Shown piece after piece: positions 25,555 to 36,063 of a stretch of 64,000 nucleotides of DNA. The notes below the pieces were generated by a model. The model did no database searches. It saw only the letters and a list, made by a program, of their open reading frames with translations, and had not been told where the DNA came from. Within the stretch, counting starts at the first letter, position 1. Every line of letters starts with the position of its first letter. This stretch comes from Bacteroidota bacterium (GTDB lineage Bacteria; Bacteroidota; Bacteroidia; Bacteroidales; FEN-979), in NCBI GenBank assembly GCA_026391795.1, contig JAPLDI010000013.1:1-64000 (forward strand). The letters are read 5' to 3'. Both the position numbers and the translations under genes were made by a program.

Positions 25555-26353
25555 CCTTTTCCCAGTATTTAAGCAAAGAGATTGCCTCGTAGGAGGTAAA
25601 ATCAAAATGGACGGGAACAACCGCAACATAATGATTTTCCATGGCCCATTCGTCAGTATCTTCCCCGTTCCCCGTTTTTACGAAGATTCCCTTCAACCAG
25701 TAATATTTCCTCCCAATCGGATCCACCCGTTCATCAAAGTCCTCCTGCCAGGTTCCTCCGGCCTGCCTGCAGATCCTGATCCCTTTCAATTCCTTCAGAG
25801 GCACATCCGGGATATTAACATTCAGACAGACGCCTTCGGGCATTCCGTCTTCAAGTACCTTTTCCACAATGTCGCTGACAACCGCTCCACAGGAATCCAG
25901 TGCAGCATCCGGGGAGTAATTATTAAAGGAAAAACCGATCGAGGGGACCCCGGCCATTGCGCCCTCAAATACAGCAGCCATCGTTCCTGAATAGATGATC
26001 GAGACGGAAGAATTCGATCCGTGGTTGATACCTGATACGAGAAGGTCAGGGTGCCTTTTCATGACAACCTTGAATCCCAGTTTTACACAGTCGGCAGGAG
26101 TCCCGTTACAACTGTATTCTTCATAATCGGGCTCACCTGCATGAAATTTCAGACGCAGGGGCGTATGTATGGTAATGGCATGAGCCGTTCCCGACTGTGG
26201 CTTGTCAGGGGCAACAACCACTACCCTGCCGAGTGCACGCATCCGGTCGATCAGCAATCTGATCCCGGGTGCATGAATGCCATCATCGTTGGTTACAAAA
26301 ATGAGGGGTTTCTCTTTGACTGACTTATCCTTCAACACGTTTCCATTTTGCAT
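25547..26353 (-). CDS. surE: 5'-nucleotidase SurE
   Basis: SurE hydrolyses nucleoside 5'- and 3'-monophosphates and short polyphosphates. The start is taken at the ATG at 26353 (268 residues); a TTG seven codons upstream is less likely. IFVTNDDGIHAPGI near the N-terminus has the metal-binding Asp pair. SGTAHAIT, YSCNGTPADC and SGINHGSN (about 110-117) are family motifs. It is followed by the small membrane gene and lpxB in a compact minus-strand operon. Confidence 0.93.
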   Translation of the reverse strand: MQNGNVLKDKSVKEKPLIFVTNDDGIHAPGIRLLIDRMRALGRVVVVAPDKPQSGTAHAITIHTPLRLKFHAGEPDYEEYSCNGTPADCVKLGFKVVMKRHPDLLVSGINHGSNSSVSIIYSGTMAAVFEGAMAGVPSIGFSFNNYSPDAALDSCGAVVSDIVEKVLEDGMPEGVCLNVNIPDVPLKELKGIRICRQAGGTWQEDFDERVDPIGRKYYWLKGIFVKTGNGEDTDEWAMENHYVAVVPVHFDFTSYEAISLLKYWEKDA

Positions 26354-26383
26354 TTTCGTGTTCAAAATTAGCAATAATTGCAG

Positions 26384-26391
26384 TAACTTTG
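26384..26391 (+). promoter_or_regulatory. -7 element for the exported protein at 26418
   Basis: TAACTTTG matches TAnnTTTG and lies 27 bp before the ATG at 26418. The -33 region has no exact TTG at the expected spacing, so strength is uncertain. Confidence 0.4.
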
Positions 26392-26417
26392 TGATCTATT
26401 TCAATAATTCAGATCAA

Positions 26418-27119
26418 ATGAAATCGCTGTTCTTTATACTGTTCCTGTTCCCGCTTTCTCTTTTTTCCCAGAACCTGGTGATCAATTCCGATTTCGAAAC
26501 AAAAAGCGGGTGTCCGAATGCAAGTGGTCAGTTTGTCCTGGCGGAAGAGTGGTTCAGCCCCAATATCGGCACACCCGATTATTTCAACGACTGCAGTTCA
26601 ACGCTTGAGTACGGCACTGAATTTAACTGCAAAGGAGGACAGATTCCGCATTCCGGGCACGGGTATATGGGATTCCTGTCTGAGAACCTTCATAACAATG
26701 AGTTCTTTGAATATCTTGAAACGCACCTGAACGAGACGCTGAAAAGCGATCAGACCTATTGCATTAAACTTTACGTCAGCCTGGGCGACTGTGATTTTGC
26801 ACTCGATGAACTGGGTGCCGTTTTTTCACAATCCATGATAAAGATCCCGCAGTCGAAAAAGATCGTAATTCCTTATTTGCCGCTCACGAACGGGTCTGTT
26901 CTGTCGGATACCGAAAAATGGATGTGCATCCAGGGGGTCTACAAAGCAAAAGGAGGGGAAAAATACCTGACCATCGGCTATTTCGACAAGGAGGATAAAT
27001 TTTCAAGGGTGAGACCGAATCCAAAGAATGATCCCACCTTCAAATCGGCCTACTATTTCATTGATGATGTCAGTGTAATTCAGGTGGAGGATGCTTCGTC
27101 CTGTAAATGTACCCAATAG
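26418..27119 (+). CDS. Exported protein of unknown function
   Basis: Start taken at ATG 26418, giving MKSLFFILFLFPLSLFSQ as a signal peptide (233 residues in total). The mature part begins NLVINSDFE, the opening of carbohydrate-binding-like jelly-roll domains found in Bacteroidota surface proteins (often NLVPNPSFE). It continues with a beta-rich domain having ELGAVFSQ and YYFIDDVSVIQVE, the usual last strand of that fold. The C-terminus is Cys-rich (SCKCT). There is no T9SS tail. It may bind glycan at the surface; that is inference. Confidence 0.62.
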   Translation: MKSLFFILFLFPLSLFSQNLVINSDFETKSGCPNASGQFVLAEEWFSPNIGTPDYFNDCSSTLEYGTEFNCKGGQIPHSGHGYMGFLSENLHNNEFFEYLETHLNETLKSDQTYCIKLYVSLGDCDFALDELGAVFSQSMIKIPQSKKIVIPYLPLTNGSVLSDTEKWMCIQGVYKAKGGEKYLTIGYFDKEDKFSRVRPNPKNDPTFKSAYYFIDDVSVIQVEDASSCKCTQ

Positions 27120-27148
27120 AACTGTTATCTGATCTCTGACCTCTGACT

Positions 27149-27733
27149 TCAGAACAGTAGCAGTTCCTCATAGAGCTCCTTTACCGGTAATCCCATAATG
27201 TTGAAAAAAGATCCTTCAATTTTACTGATCCCGATATATCCCATCCACTCCTGGGCGCCATAACTTCCCGCCTTGTCAAAAGGATGGAAATTTTCAATGT
27301 AATACTCAATCTCTTTCATGCTCAACACTTTGAAAAAGACGGAAGAAAGGACGTGAAAAGTTTTCCGCCGACCGGCAGAGCGAAGGCAAACGGCCGTAAT
27401 CACATCATGCTTGTGGCCCGATAATTTCTGCAACATGCAAACGGCTTCCTGGTAATTCCCGGGCTTTCCCAATATCTCATCACCGATGGATACGATGGTA
27501 TCGGCGGTAATCAGTATCGTTTTGTCTGAAAAGCAGGAGGCATCAAAACTGTTTGACTTGAGTTCGGCCAGGTATACGGCGATCTCAACAGGAGTAAGTC
27601 CTTCCGGATAATGTTCATCGACTTCCGGCAGAAGGATCTCAAATTCCAGTCCCAGCTCCTTCAACAGATACTGACGCCGTGGGGACGCGGATGCGAGAAT
27701 GAGATGTTTATCCTGAAATTGCGTATTGATCAT
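27149..27733 (-). CDS. maf: Maf-type nucleotide pyrophosphatase
   Basis: Maf/YhdE proteins hydrolyse dTTP, UTP or modified nucleotides to limit misincorporation. The 194-residue product opens with LILASASPRRQYLLKELG (the catalytic S-x-R-R motif), followed by ITADTIVSIGDEILGKP (about 77-93) with the catalytic Asp, and GSYGAQEWMGYIGISKIEGS (about 160-179). All family motifs are intact. It is in a minus-strand operon with the prenyltransferase gene 7 bp upstream. Confidence 0.92.
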   Translation of the reverse strand: MINTQFQDKHLILASASPRRQYLLKELGLEFEILLPEVDEHYPEGLTPVEIAVYLAELKSNSFDASCFSDKTILITADTIVSIGDEILGKPGNYQEAVCMLQKLSGHKHDVITAVCLRSAGRRKTFHVLSSVFFKVLSMKEIEYYIENFHPFDKAGSYGAQEWMGYIGISKIEGSFFNIMGLPVKELYEELLLF

Positions 27734-27740
27734 TCCTGGG

Positions 27741-28691
27741 TCAGATTCCGGATGAAATTAATTGCATGGATAAAATTCCTGCAAACATGATAAGTTTGCA
27801 AAGGTTGCTCAGAAAATGATATTCCTCCCGTTTCTTTGCCCGGAAAAGCAGAATGAGCAGGTATAACAGGGGGATCTGGATAACAATCAGGAAGTACCAG
27901 AATACAAGGGTCCATCCGCGGTTGATAAAAGTCCATTGCCAGAATCCCAGGAAAAGAATGGTCAGGATGACAAGGAAAGTCACAACGTACTTTGACCTTC
28001 CGGTTCCGATCACAATCGGAAGTGTGCGGCAGCCAAACTCCTTATCTCCTGCGATATCTTCCATATCCTTGATGATCTCCCTGAAGAATGAGACAAGGAA
28101 TGCAAACAAACCATAGGCAATGAAATACCAGGTGGTTTCCCGCAGCTCAGGCAACACCTGTGAGAAATCCATCGGAGTGAGTTTCAGGTGAAGGAATTCA
28201 AAATACCAGACGATAAAAACCACCATGGCGGAGAGGATGGCAACCACCAGGTTCCCCCAGGCAAGTGTACGTTTGTACCGGGCCGAATACAACCACAGCA
28301 ACATCGAAATAAACGGGAAAATCAGTCCGAAACTCAGGGTATGAAGATGATAGGCAAGATAAAAACCGATCAGTGCGGCGAGAAGATTCACGATGATGTG
28401 CGCCAGGATCACAGCCCGGCCATTGATTGCGGTTCCGACAGGATTGCCTTTGGGCTTGTTCACCGAGTCGATGCGGGTGTCGAAATAATCATTGATAAGA
28501 TATCCGCCGACGGTGAGTAAAACCGTTGCAGTCACCATCAGGGAGAAGTCGACCAACCCCGAGATCATCCCCGGGTGATCATGAAAAAGAAAAGCATTCA
28601 GGATCCCATAGCGAAGAAGGTACTGCAGGAGAATAATGATTGCAAGGTTCTGCCACCGTATCATTTTTAGCGCTGGCTGTATCTTTTTCAT
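27741..28691 (-). CDS. UbiA-family prenyltransferase
   Basis: A membrane prenyltransferase of about 316 residues with about eight hydrophobic helices. The first Asp-rich motif is NDYFDTRIDSVNKPKGNP (NDxxDxxxD type, about residues 68-85). The second, DMEDIAGDKEFGCRTLPI, follows about 120 residues later. It is of the geranylgeranylglycerol-phosphate geranylgeranyltransferase-like type common in Bacteroidota rather than the 4-hydroxybenzoate enzyme, so the substrate is uncertain. Start at ATG 28691 is preferred for its A-rich upstream; ATG 28709 is also possible. Confidence 0.85.
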   Translation of the reverse strand: MKKIQPALKMIRWQNLAIIILLQYLLRYGILNAFLFHDHPGMISGLVDFSLMVTATVLLTVGGYLINDYFDTRIDSVNKPKGNPVGTAINGRAVILAHIIVNLLAALIGFYLAYHLHTLSFGLIFPFISMLLWLYSARYKRTLAWGNLVVAILSAMVVFIVWYFEFLHLKLTPMDFSQVLPELRETTWYFIAYGLFAFLVSFFREIIKDMEDIAGDKEFGCRTLPIVIGTGRSKYVVTFLVILTILFLGFWQWTFINRGWTLVFWYFLIVIQIPLLYLLILLFRAKKREEYHFLSNLCKLIMFAGILSMQLISSGI

Positions 28692-28726
28692 TTTTATTTC
28701 GGATTTCATAATTCGGATTTTGAAAT

Positions 28727-29248
28727 CTACCAGTGATAACCATCGTCATTCATCCATTTTCCCTGGATCTTAAGAACCTGTTCGATCACATCCCTCACAC
28801 AACCTTTTCCGCCCGCTGCATGTGAAATGTAGTTTGCCACGCTGCGGATCTCTTCTGCCGCATCGGCCGGACAGGATGAAATCCCTGCCTTCAGCATCAC
28901 TTCATGATCCGGGATGTCATCGCCCATAAAAAGAACCTGCTCAGGTTTGATGTGGTTCTCAGCAAGGTATGAATTGAATACCTCAAGTTTATTTTCGACT
29001 CCGAGGAAGATATCCTTGATCTGCAAGGCTTTCAGCCGGTGTAACATACAATCGGCTTTGGCACCCGATATGACAGCTACACGGTATCCCTTTTTCACTG
29101 CCAGCTGAAGGGCATATCCATCCTTCACATTGGTTGTCCGGTAAGCCTCCCCGTCGTCGAGCGTGATAACGCTTCCGTCCGTAAGAACACCATCATAATC
29201 GAAGATGAAAGTGTTGATATTTTTCAGGTTTGGTTTGTAGCTGGTCAT
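28727..29248 (-). CDS. kdsC: KdsC-like HAD phosphatase (3-deoxy-D-manno-octulosonate 8-phosphate phosphatase)
   Basis: A 173-residue HAD-family phosphatase of the KdsC/YrbI type. FIFDYDGVLTDGSV (about 13-26) is the catalytic DxDGVLTDG motif, VISGAKADCMLHRL is motif II/III, and FMGDDIPDHEVM (about 105-116) is motif IV. KdsC removes phosphate from Kdo-8-P before its transfer to lipid A, which suits a chromosome that also encodes lpxB a few kilobases away. It overlaps the DUF2520 gene by 4 bp. A sialic/pseudaminic acid-type phosphatase is possible but less likely. Confidence 0.87.
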   Translation of the reverse strand: MTSYKPNLKNINTFIFDYDGVLTDGSVITLDDGEAYRTTNVKDGYALQLAVKKGYRVAVISGAKADCMLHRLKALQIKDIFLGVENKLEVFNSYLAENHIKPEQVLFMGDDIPDHEVMLKAGISSCPADAAEEIRSVANYISHAAGGKGCVRDVIEQVLKIQGKWMNDDGYHW

Positions 29249-30033
29249 GGTTTAATCTTTCGTTTGATGATGTTCCGTGTGATCAGATCGTAGATCTCTT
29301 TATAATCGGGATGTGCTGATAAAAGTTCCAGATGCGTCCGGATGGTTTCCAGGTCTTCACGAACTGCCGGTCCTGTCTGCATCTTAAAAACATCGCCGGA
29401 AGAGGCATTGTCCGCCGTTTGCCTGATAATGGGCTCCAGTATCCCGAAATCCATTCCGTTTTCGAGCAGCAATTCCTCGGAAATGGCCATCATAAAGTTG
29501 GTAAAGTTACTTGCAAAAACGGCGGATAGATGAAGGATCTTCCGCTGCCTGGAATTAATGAGGTACACCTTCTCCGAGAGTGTTCCGGCAAAATCCTTAA
29601 GGAGACGAAGATTGGCTGCCGAACTGGCTTCAATGCAAAGCGGCACGTTGCGGAAGCGGAGTTTCGAATCTGCTGAAAAAGTCTGCGGGGGATAGATCAC
29701 ACCGAAATTTGTTGAAACCTGCCGGAGAACTTCCATATCAACCGCCCCCGAAGTATGCACGATCAGCCGGTTACCTGTCCGGAGACGGCCAAGCAAAGCG
29801 GGAATCGCGGCATCGCTCACGGCCAGGATATAAAGACCGGCATCCTGTGTCAGTTTTTCCGGGTCCTCAACATACGTGGCTTTTAGCTTCCGGGCCAGCT
29901 CTTTCCCTTTGGATTCGGTTCGGTTGTAAACTTCAACAACCGTATATCCGTTTTTCCGGATGGCCATGGAAAGATTTACCGCCAGCCGGCCGGCACCAAG
30001 AATTACAACATTCCGGATTTCCGGTTTTGACAT
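29245..30033 (-). CDS. DUF2520 Rossmann-fold protein
   Basis: Start taken at ATG 30033 (MSKPEIRNVVILGAGRLAVNL, 262 residues). VVILGAGRLAVNLS is an NAD(P)-binding GxGxxA loop. ILAVSDAAIPAL (about 75-86) and VHTSGAVDMEVL (about 95-106) are typical of the DUF2520 / F420-dependent NADP-reductase-like family. The C-terminal 100 residues are helical (ASNFTNFMMAISEELL). The family's substrate is unknown to me. It is the first gene of a minus-strand run ending at maf, and overlaps kdsC by 4 bp (ATGA). Confidence 0.83.
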   Translation of the reverse strand: MSKPEIRNVVILGAGRLAVNLSMAIRKNGYTVVEVYNRTESKGKELARKLKATYVEDPEKLTQDAGLYILAVSDAAIPALLGRLRTGNRLIVHTSGAVDMEVLRQVSTNFGVIYPPQTFSADSKLRFRNVPLCIEASSAANLRLLKDFAGTLSEKVYLINSRQRKILHLSAVFASNFTNFMMAISEELLLENGMDFGILEPIIRQTADNASSGDVFKMQTGPAVREDLETIRTHLELLSAHPDYKEIYDLITRNIIKRKIKP

Positions 30034-30118
30034 AAAGTTTCTGTTTACACGAAAATACAAAGATAGCGCAATCACCGTTTACTTTTTATGTATTATTGCA
30101 ACTGATAAATCTGATCCG

Positions 30119-31318
30119 ATGCAAAAATTCATCCTGGTCATCACCACAATTGTCACCCTATCCTTTTCCGACGGATATTCGCAAAACCGCAGCATCCGCT
30201 TTATTGAGAAACCCTGGCAGGAGATCGTCGCGATGGCCAGGAAGGAAAACAAGATGATTTTCCTTGATGCGTATGCCTCCTGGTGCGGCCCCTGCAAATG
30301 GATGGCGGCACACATGTTCACCAACGATACCGTAGCCGATTATTTTAACAGCACTTTTATTTGTGCCAGTATCGACATGGAAAAGGGGGAAGGAACCGGT
30401 CTCAGGAAAAAATATGGAGTCAGGGCCTATCCTTCCCTGCTGTTCATCGATGCCGGGGAAAGCATGGTTCATGAAAAAGTCGGGGCTCCGCAACGGGTAA
30501 ACGATTATATCGAAATGGCAAAAGTGGCCCAGGATCCTGAAGAATGCCTCTCTTCGTATATCAAGAAGTACAATGCCGGCAACAATTCCCCTCAGTTCAT
30601 TGAGAAATACCTCTACCGTCTTGCCGATGCTTACATCCCTGTCACGAACGTGATGACTACTTATTTCGCCACCCAGCATGAGACAGACCTGCTGAGCCGG
30701 CAGAACTGGAATATTATTTACCGGTTTGTCAGTGATTGCAATGATCCCCTGTTTGATTTTCTTGTCAAACACCAGCAGGAATATGCTAAGCGTTATACAC
30801 GGGATTCCGTGAACAATAAAGTGGCCGACATATACCTGAATAGCTTGCGCGCGACCTGGCAGAGCAGCAGTTTGAAGCTGGCTGATTCTGCTTACCGGAA
30901 GATGAAGGAGAAGGTCAGGACATCCGGATTTGCCGGTGCAGGAAAGGTTATTTTCACAACCGATCTTCAATGGTTTCAGATGCAGGGAAAAGACAAGGAA
31001 TACCTGGAACTTGCTACACAGGATCTCGATAAATATTATTCCGATGATTATGCGAAGCTCATCAATGCCGCTGCCACGTTTTTATCCATAGCCAAAGACA
31101 ACAAATACCTGGAAAAGGCAGGAGAATGGGCTAAAAAATCTATATCGATAAAGAACGTCGCTTACAACAATGATATTTATGCCTCGATCCTTTTCAAACT
31201 GGGAAAGACAAAGGATGCGATCCGATATGAGAAAGAAGCCATTGACATTGCAAAAAAGATGAAGGAGCCTTCAGCACAATTCGAAGAATCCTTAAAGAAA
31301 ATGCAGGAGCCCAAATAA
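30119..31318 (+). CDS. Exported thioredoxin-fold protein
   Basis: Start at ATG 30119 gives a signal peptide (ending near DGYSQ, residue 23) and a 399-residue protein. Residues about 25-150 form a thioredoxin domain with the active site SWCGPCKWM (near 58-66), followed by the cis-Pro motif region AYPSLLFI. The C-terminal 230 residues are helical with TPR-like repeats. Periplasmic thioredoxin-like proteins of this type reduce or transfer disulfides in Bacteroidota. A terminator follows the gene. Confidence 0.85.
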   Translation: MQKFILVITTIVTLSFSDGYSQNRSIRFIEKPWQEIVAMARKENKMIFLDAYASWCGPCKWMAAHMFTNDTVADYFNSTFICASIDMEKGEGTGLRKKYGVRAYPSLLFIDAGESMVHEKVGAPQRVNDYIEMAKVAQDPEECLSSYIKKYNAGNNSPQFIEKYLYRLADAYIPVTNVMTTYFATQHETDLLSRQNWNIIYRFVSDCNDPLFDFLVKHQQEYAKRYTRDSVNNKVADIYLNSLRATWQSSSLKLADSAYRKMKEKVRTSGFAGAGKVIFTTDLQWFQMQGKDKEYLELATQDLDKYYSDDYAKLINAAATFLSIAKDNKYLEKAGEWAKKSISIKNVAYNNDIYASILFKLGKTKDAIRYEKEAIDIAKKMKEPSAQFEESLKKMQEPK

Positions 31319-31320
31319 AA

Positions 31321-31349
31321 AGGGCCTGGTTATTTTCATACCAGGCCCT
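31321..31349. terminator. Bidirectional terminator between thioredoxin-fold gene and DUF3467 gene
   Basis: AGGGCCTGGT (31321-31330) and ACCAGGCCCT (31340-31349) form a perfect 10-bp GC-rich stem with a 9-nt loop, between two convergent genes ending at 31318 and 31371. It is preceded by an A-run (T-run on minus), so it likely ends the rpoBC operon and may also stop the plus-strand transcript. Confidence 0.85.
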
Positions 31350-31370
31350 GATTTCAGACTGTTTTATCAG

Positions 31371-31706
31371 TTATGCCTGAGCCGGTGGTGTTCCGAGGTT
31401 GAAATTGATTTCACCTTCGGTGATCTTGATCTCGCCGTGCATCGATTCATATTTGGCCACGTTGTCTTTTAACGCCTTGTAAAGCCGTTTGGCATGCTGC
31501 GGGGTCAGGATGATGCGTGATTTCACCTTTGCTTTCGGCACCCCCGGCATCATCTTGATAAAATCGACGATAAATTCGGAGGGAGAGTGCGTGATAATGG
31601 CAAGGTTGGAATAGATTCCTTCCGCAACCTCATCAGGCAACTCTATGTTGATCTGGTTGTTGGTGTTGTTGTTTTTATTTTCAGTCATCTCTTTTTTTTC
31701 TTTCAT
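31371..31706 (-). CDS. DUF3467 family protein
   Basis: A 111-residue protein of the DUF3467 family: ELPDEVAEGIYSNLAIITHS, FIVDFIKMMPG and a C-terminal NFNLGTPP stretch. The Asn-rich N-terminus (residues 10-18) is low complexity. It starts 2 bp behind the rpoC stop, a position conserved in Bacteroidota, so it belongs to the rpoBC operon. Role unknown; no membrane segment or signal peptide. Confidence 0.85.
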   Translation of the reverse strand: MKEKKEMTENKNNNTNNQINIELPDEVAEGIYSNLAIITHSPSEFIVDFIKMMPGVPKAKVKSRIILTPQHAKRLYKALKDNVAKYESMHGEIKITEGEINFNLGTPPAQA

Positions 31707-31708
31707 TG

Positions 31709-34700
31709 TTATTCTTCAGCTTTTGAAGCCATGAGTGTTTCGTATTCCTCCCGGCTTCCTACGATCAGGTTGTCGTAATCCCTCAGACCGGTGCCTGCAG
31801 GGATAAGATGGCCAACGATCACGTTTTCTTTCAGTCCCAGGAGTTCATCCTGACGGGCGTTGATAGCCGCCTGGGTGAGCACCTTGGTTGTTTCCTGGAA
31901 GGAGGCAGCCGAAATCCAGCTCTTGGTTTGCAGGGAAGCTCTTGTAATCCCCTGCAGCACCTGGCGAGCGGTAGCCGGCTGTGCATCACGTGCCTCAATC
32001 AGTTTTTTATCTTTTCTTTTCAGCATGGAGTTGTCATCCCTGAGTTTCCTGGCACTGATGATCTGTCCGGGCTTCAGCGTTCCTGAATCGCCGGGATCAT
32101 TCACCACCTTCTTTCCGAAGATCCAGTCATTTTCATCCTGGAAATCGATCTTGTTAACCAGTTCGCCTTCGAGGAACTTTGAATCCCCGGGATCATCCAC
32201 CTCGACCTTGCGCATCATCTGACGGACAATGGTCTCGAAGTGTTTGTCATTGATCTTTACCCCCTGGAGACGATAAACTTCCTGGATCTCGTTCACAATG
32301 TATTCCTGTACTTTCATCGGGCCCTTGATGGCGAGGATATCGCTCGGCGTCATGGCTCCTTCAGAGAGCGGGGTACCTGCTTTTACATAATCGTTTTCCT
32401 GTGCCAGGATCTGCTTTGTCGTGGGAACAAGATAACGTTTCTCTTCGTGTGTCTTGGAAGTGATGATAACTTCACGGTTACCCCTCTTCAGTTTCTTGGC
32501 GAAAGATACCACGCCATCGATTTCAGAAACAATGGCAGGGTCGGAAGGGTTCCTGGCTTCGAACAATTCGGTCACCCTTGGCAAACCTCCCGTGATGTCA
32601 CCTGCTTTACCAATGGCCCGGGGGATCTTGACAAGCACTTCTCCCGGTTTGATCTTGGTTCCGTCCTCAATAACGATGTGAGCGCCAACCGGAATATCAT
32701 ACGTACGGCTCACTTCACCACCAGTTGTCAGAATGTTGATGGAAGGATTTTTTGCCTTCTGGCGTGATTCGATGACGACTTTCTCGTGGTAACCGGTCTG
32801 CTCATCCGATTCCACCCTGAACGTTACATTTTCAAGGATGCTCTCAAAGCTGATTTTACCTGCGACCTCCGAAAGAATGACAGCATTGTAAGGATCCCAG
32901 TCGCTGATCACATCGCCTTTCTTGATGGGATCGCCATTCTTGTAATACAGGTTGGCTCCATAAGGAATGTTGGCAGAACTGAGTGCAATATGGGTATTCT
33001 TGTCGACGATACGCATTTCAGCGGAACGGCCGATAACGATCTCGATCTTCTGACCGGCGGCGGTATGGGATTCAACTGAGCGCAATTCGTCGATCTCCAG
33101 GATACCTTCGTACCTGGCTTCAATGCGGGAAGTACTTGCAATGTGGGCACCGGCAACCCCCCCGACGTGGAATGTACGAAGGGTCAGCTGTGTACCGGGT
33201 TCCCCGATGGATTGTGCGGCGATAACTCCAACTGCTTCTCCCCTTTCAACCATTCTTCCTGTTGCCAGGTTACGGCCGTAGCATTTTGCGCAAACGCCTT
33301 TCTTCGACTCACAGGTCAGCACCGAACGGATTTCAACGGCATCGATGGGTGAGTCGTCAATAACCTGTCCGATCTCTTCCGTGATTTCAGATCCTGCTGC
33401 AACGATCAGTTCACCCCGCTGCGGATGGTAAATATCATGTAGGGTCACCCTGCCAAGGATCCTGTCATACAGTGACTCTATGATCTCTTCCTGCTTTTTC
33501 AATGCCGTGATGGTGAGTCCCCTGAGGGTCCCGCAGTCTTCTTCTGAAATGATCACATCCTGTGCAACGTCGACAAGACGCCTGGTCAGGTAACCGGCAT
33601 CGGCTGTTTTCAAGGCGGTATCGGCAAGACCCTTACGGGCACCGTGCGTGGAGATGAAATACTCAAGAACCGACAACCCTTCCTTGAAATTCGAAAGGAT
33701 CGGGTTTTCAATGATCTCACCACCCGAGGCGCCTGATTTCTGCGGCTTGGCCATAAGACCGCGCATCCCGGAGAGCTGGCGGATCTGCTCTTTCGATCCC
33801 CTGGCTCCGGAGTCCAGCATCATGTATACCGGGTTGAAACCCTGTTTATCGTTGATAAGCGTGGTCATCAGTTTCTGGGTCAGCTGCGAATTCGCATGTG
33901 TCCAGATATCGATGATCTGATTATACCTTTCGTTATTGGTAATGAAACCCATGTTGTAGTTGTTCACCACCTCTTCAACTTCAGTAACAGCTTCGTTGAT
34001 GAGCTCTTCTTTTATTTCAGGGATGATCACATCATCCAGGTTGAAAGAAAGTCCTCCGCGGAATGCCATGCTGAATCCAAGATCCTTGATATCATCGAGG
34101 AACTTGGCGGTTTTGCTTGTTCCTGTCTTTTTAAGAATATCGCCAATGATGTCACGGAGCGCTTTTTTCGTCAATACCTGGTTGATGTATCCGTACTCTT
34201 CGGGAACGACCTGGTTGAACAATATGCGACCTACCGTGGTCTCTTCAACTCTTGATACTACGCCTTCTTCAGTCTTAACATTCATCCTCACCTTGATGAT
34301 GGCATGAAGATCAACTCGTTGTTCATTATAAGCGATGATAACTTCTTCCGGCGAATAGAAAGTCATCCCTTCACCGGCAACTTTCTTATCACCATCCGAT
34401 TTACGTGCCTTGGTCATATAATAAAGACCCAGAACCATGTCCTGTGAGGGTACCGTAATGGGAGCACCGTTGGCAGGGTTCAGGATGTTATGAGAGGCCA
34501 GCATCAGCAGCTGTGTCTCAAGAATAGCGGCATGTCCCAGGGGAACGTGAACAGCCATCTGGTCACCGTCGAAGTCGGCATTGAACGCCGTACAAACGAG
34601 CGGATGCAGCTGAATCGCCTTCCCTTCAATAAGTTTCGGCTGAAACGCCTGGATACCCAGACGGTGCAGCGTGGGTGCACGGTTCAGCATCACCGGATGC

Positions 34701-35995
34701 CCTTTGAGAATATTTTCGAGGATATCCCAAACAACAGGGTCCTTACGGTCAACTATTTTCTTTGCCGATTTTACCGTCTTGACAATGCCTCTTTCCAGCA
34801 TTTTCCGGATGATGAAAGGCTTGTAAAGTTCAGAAGCCATCTCTTTGGGCAGTCCGCATTCGTTCAGTTTCATTTCAGGGCCAACCACGATAACCGAACG
34901 GCCTGAATAATCGACACGTTTACCGAGGAGGTTCTGACGGAAACGGCCTTGTTTCCCTTTCAGGCTGTCGCTGAGTGATTTCAGGGCCCGGTTTGATTCG
35001 GTCTTGACGGCGCTGGCTTTTCTTGAATTATCGAAAAGAGAATCGACGGCTTCCTGGAGCATGCGTTTTTCATTCCGCATGATGACATCCGGGGCTTTTA
35101 TCTCGATGAGCCTTTTCAGACGGTTATTACGGATAATAACCCTGCGGTAAAGGTCGTTCAGGTCGGAAGTGGCAAATCGCCCGCCATCCAGCGGAACCAG
35201 GGGCCGTAATTCAGGCGGTATAACAGGAACCACCTTTACAATCATCCATTCAGGCCTGTTTTCTGTTCTTTTCTGTGCATCCCTGAAAGCTTCAAAAACC
35301 TGGAGGCGTTTTAAGGCCTCGGCTTTACGTTGCTGGGAGGTCTCGGTGCCTGCCTTGTGGCGTAAGTCAAAAGATTCTTTGTTCAGGTCAAGTTTTGAAA
35401 GGAGGTTATAAAGCGCCTCCGCTCCCATCTCAGCAATAAATTTATTCGGATCTGAATTATCCAGGTGCTGGTTGTCGGGAGGAAGCTTCTCCACGATGTC
35501 AAAATATTCCTCTTCCGATAGAAAATCAAGGAAATTAATGCCATCAGCCTTTTTAATACCGGGGTTGATGACAACATATTTTTCGTAATAGATGATCGAA
35601 TCCAGCTTCTTGGTCGGCAAACCCAGCAAAGCTCCGATTTTATTGGGTAACGAACGGAAGAACCAGATGTGGGCAACAGGAACGACAAGCTGAATATGGC
35701 CGGTCCGTTCCCTTCTTACTTTCTTTTCCGTAACTTCAACACCACACCGGTCGCAGATAATCCCTTTGTACCGGATCCTCTTGTATTTTCCGCAGTGGCA
35801 TTCCCAGTCTTTTACAGGCCCGAAGATACGTTCACAAAACAAGCCATCGCGTTCGGGTTTATAGGTCCTGTAATTGATGGTTTCAGGCTTTAACACCTCA
35901 CCACTCGACATCTCAAGGATTCTCTCCGGTGAAGCCAGGCTAATCGTGATCTTCGAAAAGCTACTGACCAGGGGAGCCTCTTTTCTATATGCCAT
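31709..35995 (-). CDS. rpoC: RNA polymerase beta' subunit
   Basis: The 1428-residue beta' subunit. The N-terminal zinc site is [19 protein letters not shown] (about 66-84). The absolutely conserved Mg-binding loop [12 protein letters not shown] (three Asp) lies near 460-470, and the second zinc site [13 protein letters not shown] near 900. The trigger-loop/bridge region and the C-terminal tail match full-length beta'. Length and all catalytic motifs are intact. It follows rpoB after 68 bp. Confidence 0.97.
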   Translation of the reverse strand: MAYRKEAPLVSSFSKITISLASPERILEMSSGEVLKPETINYRTYKPERDGLFCERIFGPVKDWECHCGKYKRIRYKGIICDRCGVEVTEKKVRRERTGHIQLVVPVAHIWFFRSLPNKIGALLGLPTKKLDSIIYYEKYVVINPGIKKADGINFLDFLSEEEYFDIVEKLPPDNQHLDNSDPNKFIAEMGAEALYNLLSKLDLNKESFDLRHKAGTETSQQRKAEALKRLQVFEAFRDAQKRTENRPEWMIVKVVPVIPPELRPLVPLDGGRFATSDLNDLYRRVIIRNNRLKRLIEIKAPDVIMRNEKRMLQEAVDSLFDNSRKASAVKTESNRALKSLSDSLKGKQGRFRQNLLGKRVDYSGRSVIVVGPEMKLNECGLPKEMASELYKPFIIRKMLERGIVKTVKSAKKIVDRKDPVVWDILENILKGHPVMLNRAPTLHRLGIQAFQPKLIEGKAIQLHPLVCTAFNADFDGDQMAVHVPLGHAAILETQLLMLASHNILNPANGAPITVPSQDMVLGLYYMTKARKSDGDKKVAGEGMTFYSPEEVIIAYNEQRVDLHAIIKVRMNVKTEEGVVSRVEETTVGRILFNQVVPEEYGYINQVLTKKALRDIIGDILKKTGTSKTAKFLDDIKDLGFSMAFRGGLSFNLDDVIIPEIKEELINEAVTEVEEVVNNYNMGFITNNERYNQIIDIWTHANSQLTQKLMTTLINDKQGFNPVYMMLDSGARGSKEQIRQLSGMRGLMAKPQKSGASGGEIIENPILSNFKEGLSVLEYFISTHGARKGLADTALKTADAGYLTRRLVDVAQDVIISEEDCGTLRGLTITALKKQEEIIESLYDRILGRVTLHDIYHPQRGELIVAAGSEITEEIGQVIDDSPIDAVEIRSVLTCESKKGVCAKCYGRNLATGRMVERGEAVGVIAAQSIGEPGTQLTLRTFHVGGVAGAHIASTSRIEARYEGILEIDELRSVESHTAAGQKIEIVIGRSAEMRIVDKNTHIALSSANIPYGANLYYKNGDPIKKGDVISDWDPYNAVILSEVAGKISFESILENVTFRVESDEQTGYHEKVVIESRQKAKNPSINILTTGGEVSRTYDIPVGAHIVIEDGTKIKPGEVLVKIPRAIGKAGDITGGLPRVTELFEARNPSDPAIVSEIDGVVSFAKKLKRGNREVIITSKTHEEKRYLVPTTKQILAQENDYVKAGTPLSEGAMTPSDILAIKGPMKVQEYIVNEIQEVYRLQGVKINDKHFETIVRQMMRKVEVDDPGDSKFLEGELVNKIDFQDENDWIFGKKVVNDPGDSGTLKPGQIISARKLRDDNSMLKRKDKKLIEARDAQPATARQVLQGITRASLQTKSWISAASFQETTKVLTQAAINARQDELLGLKENVIVGHLIPAGTGLRDYDNLIVGSREEYETLMASKAEE

Positions 35996-36063
35996 ATGTA
36001 TATGATTGACGGATGAAAAAATCTAACTTTATTTACCAATTATTAAAACGCTATCCGTGAGGA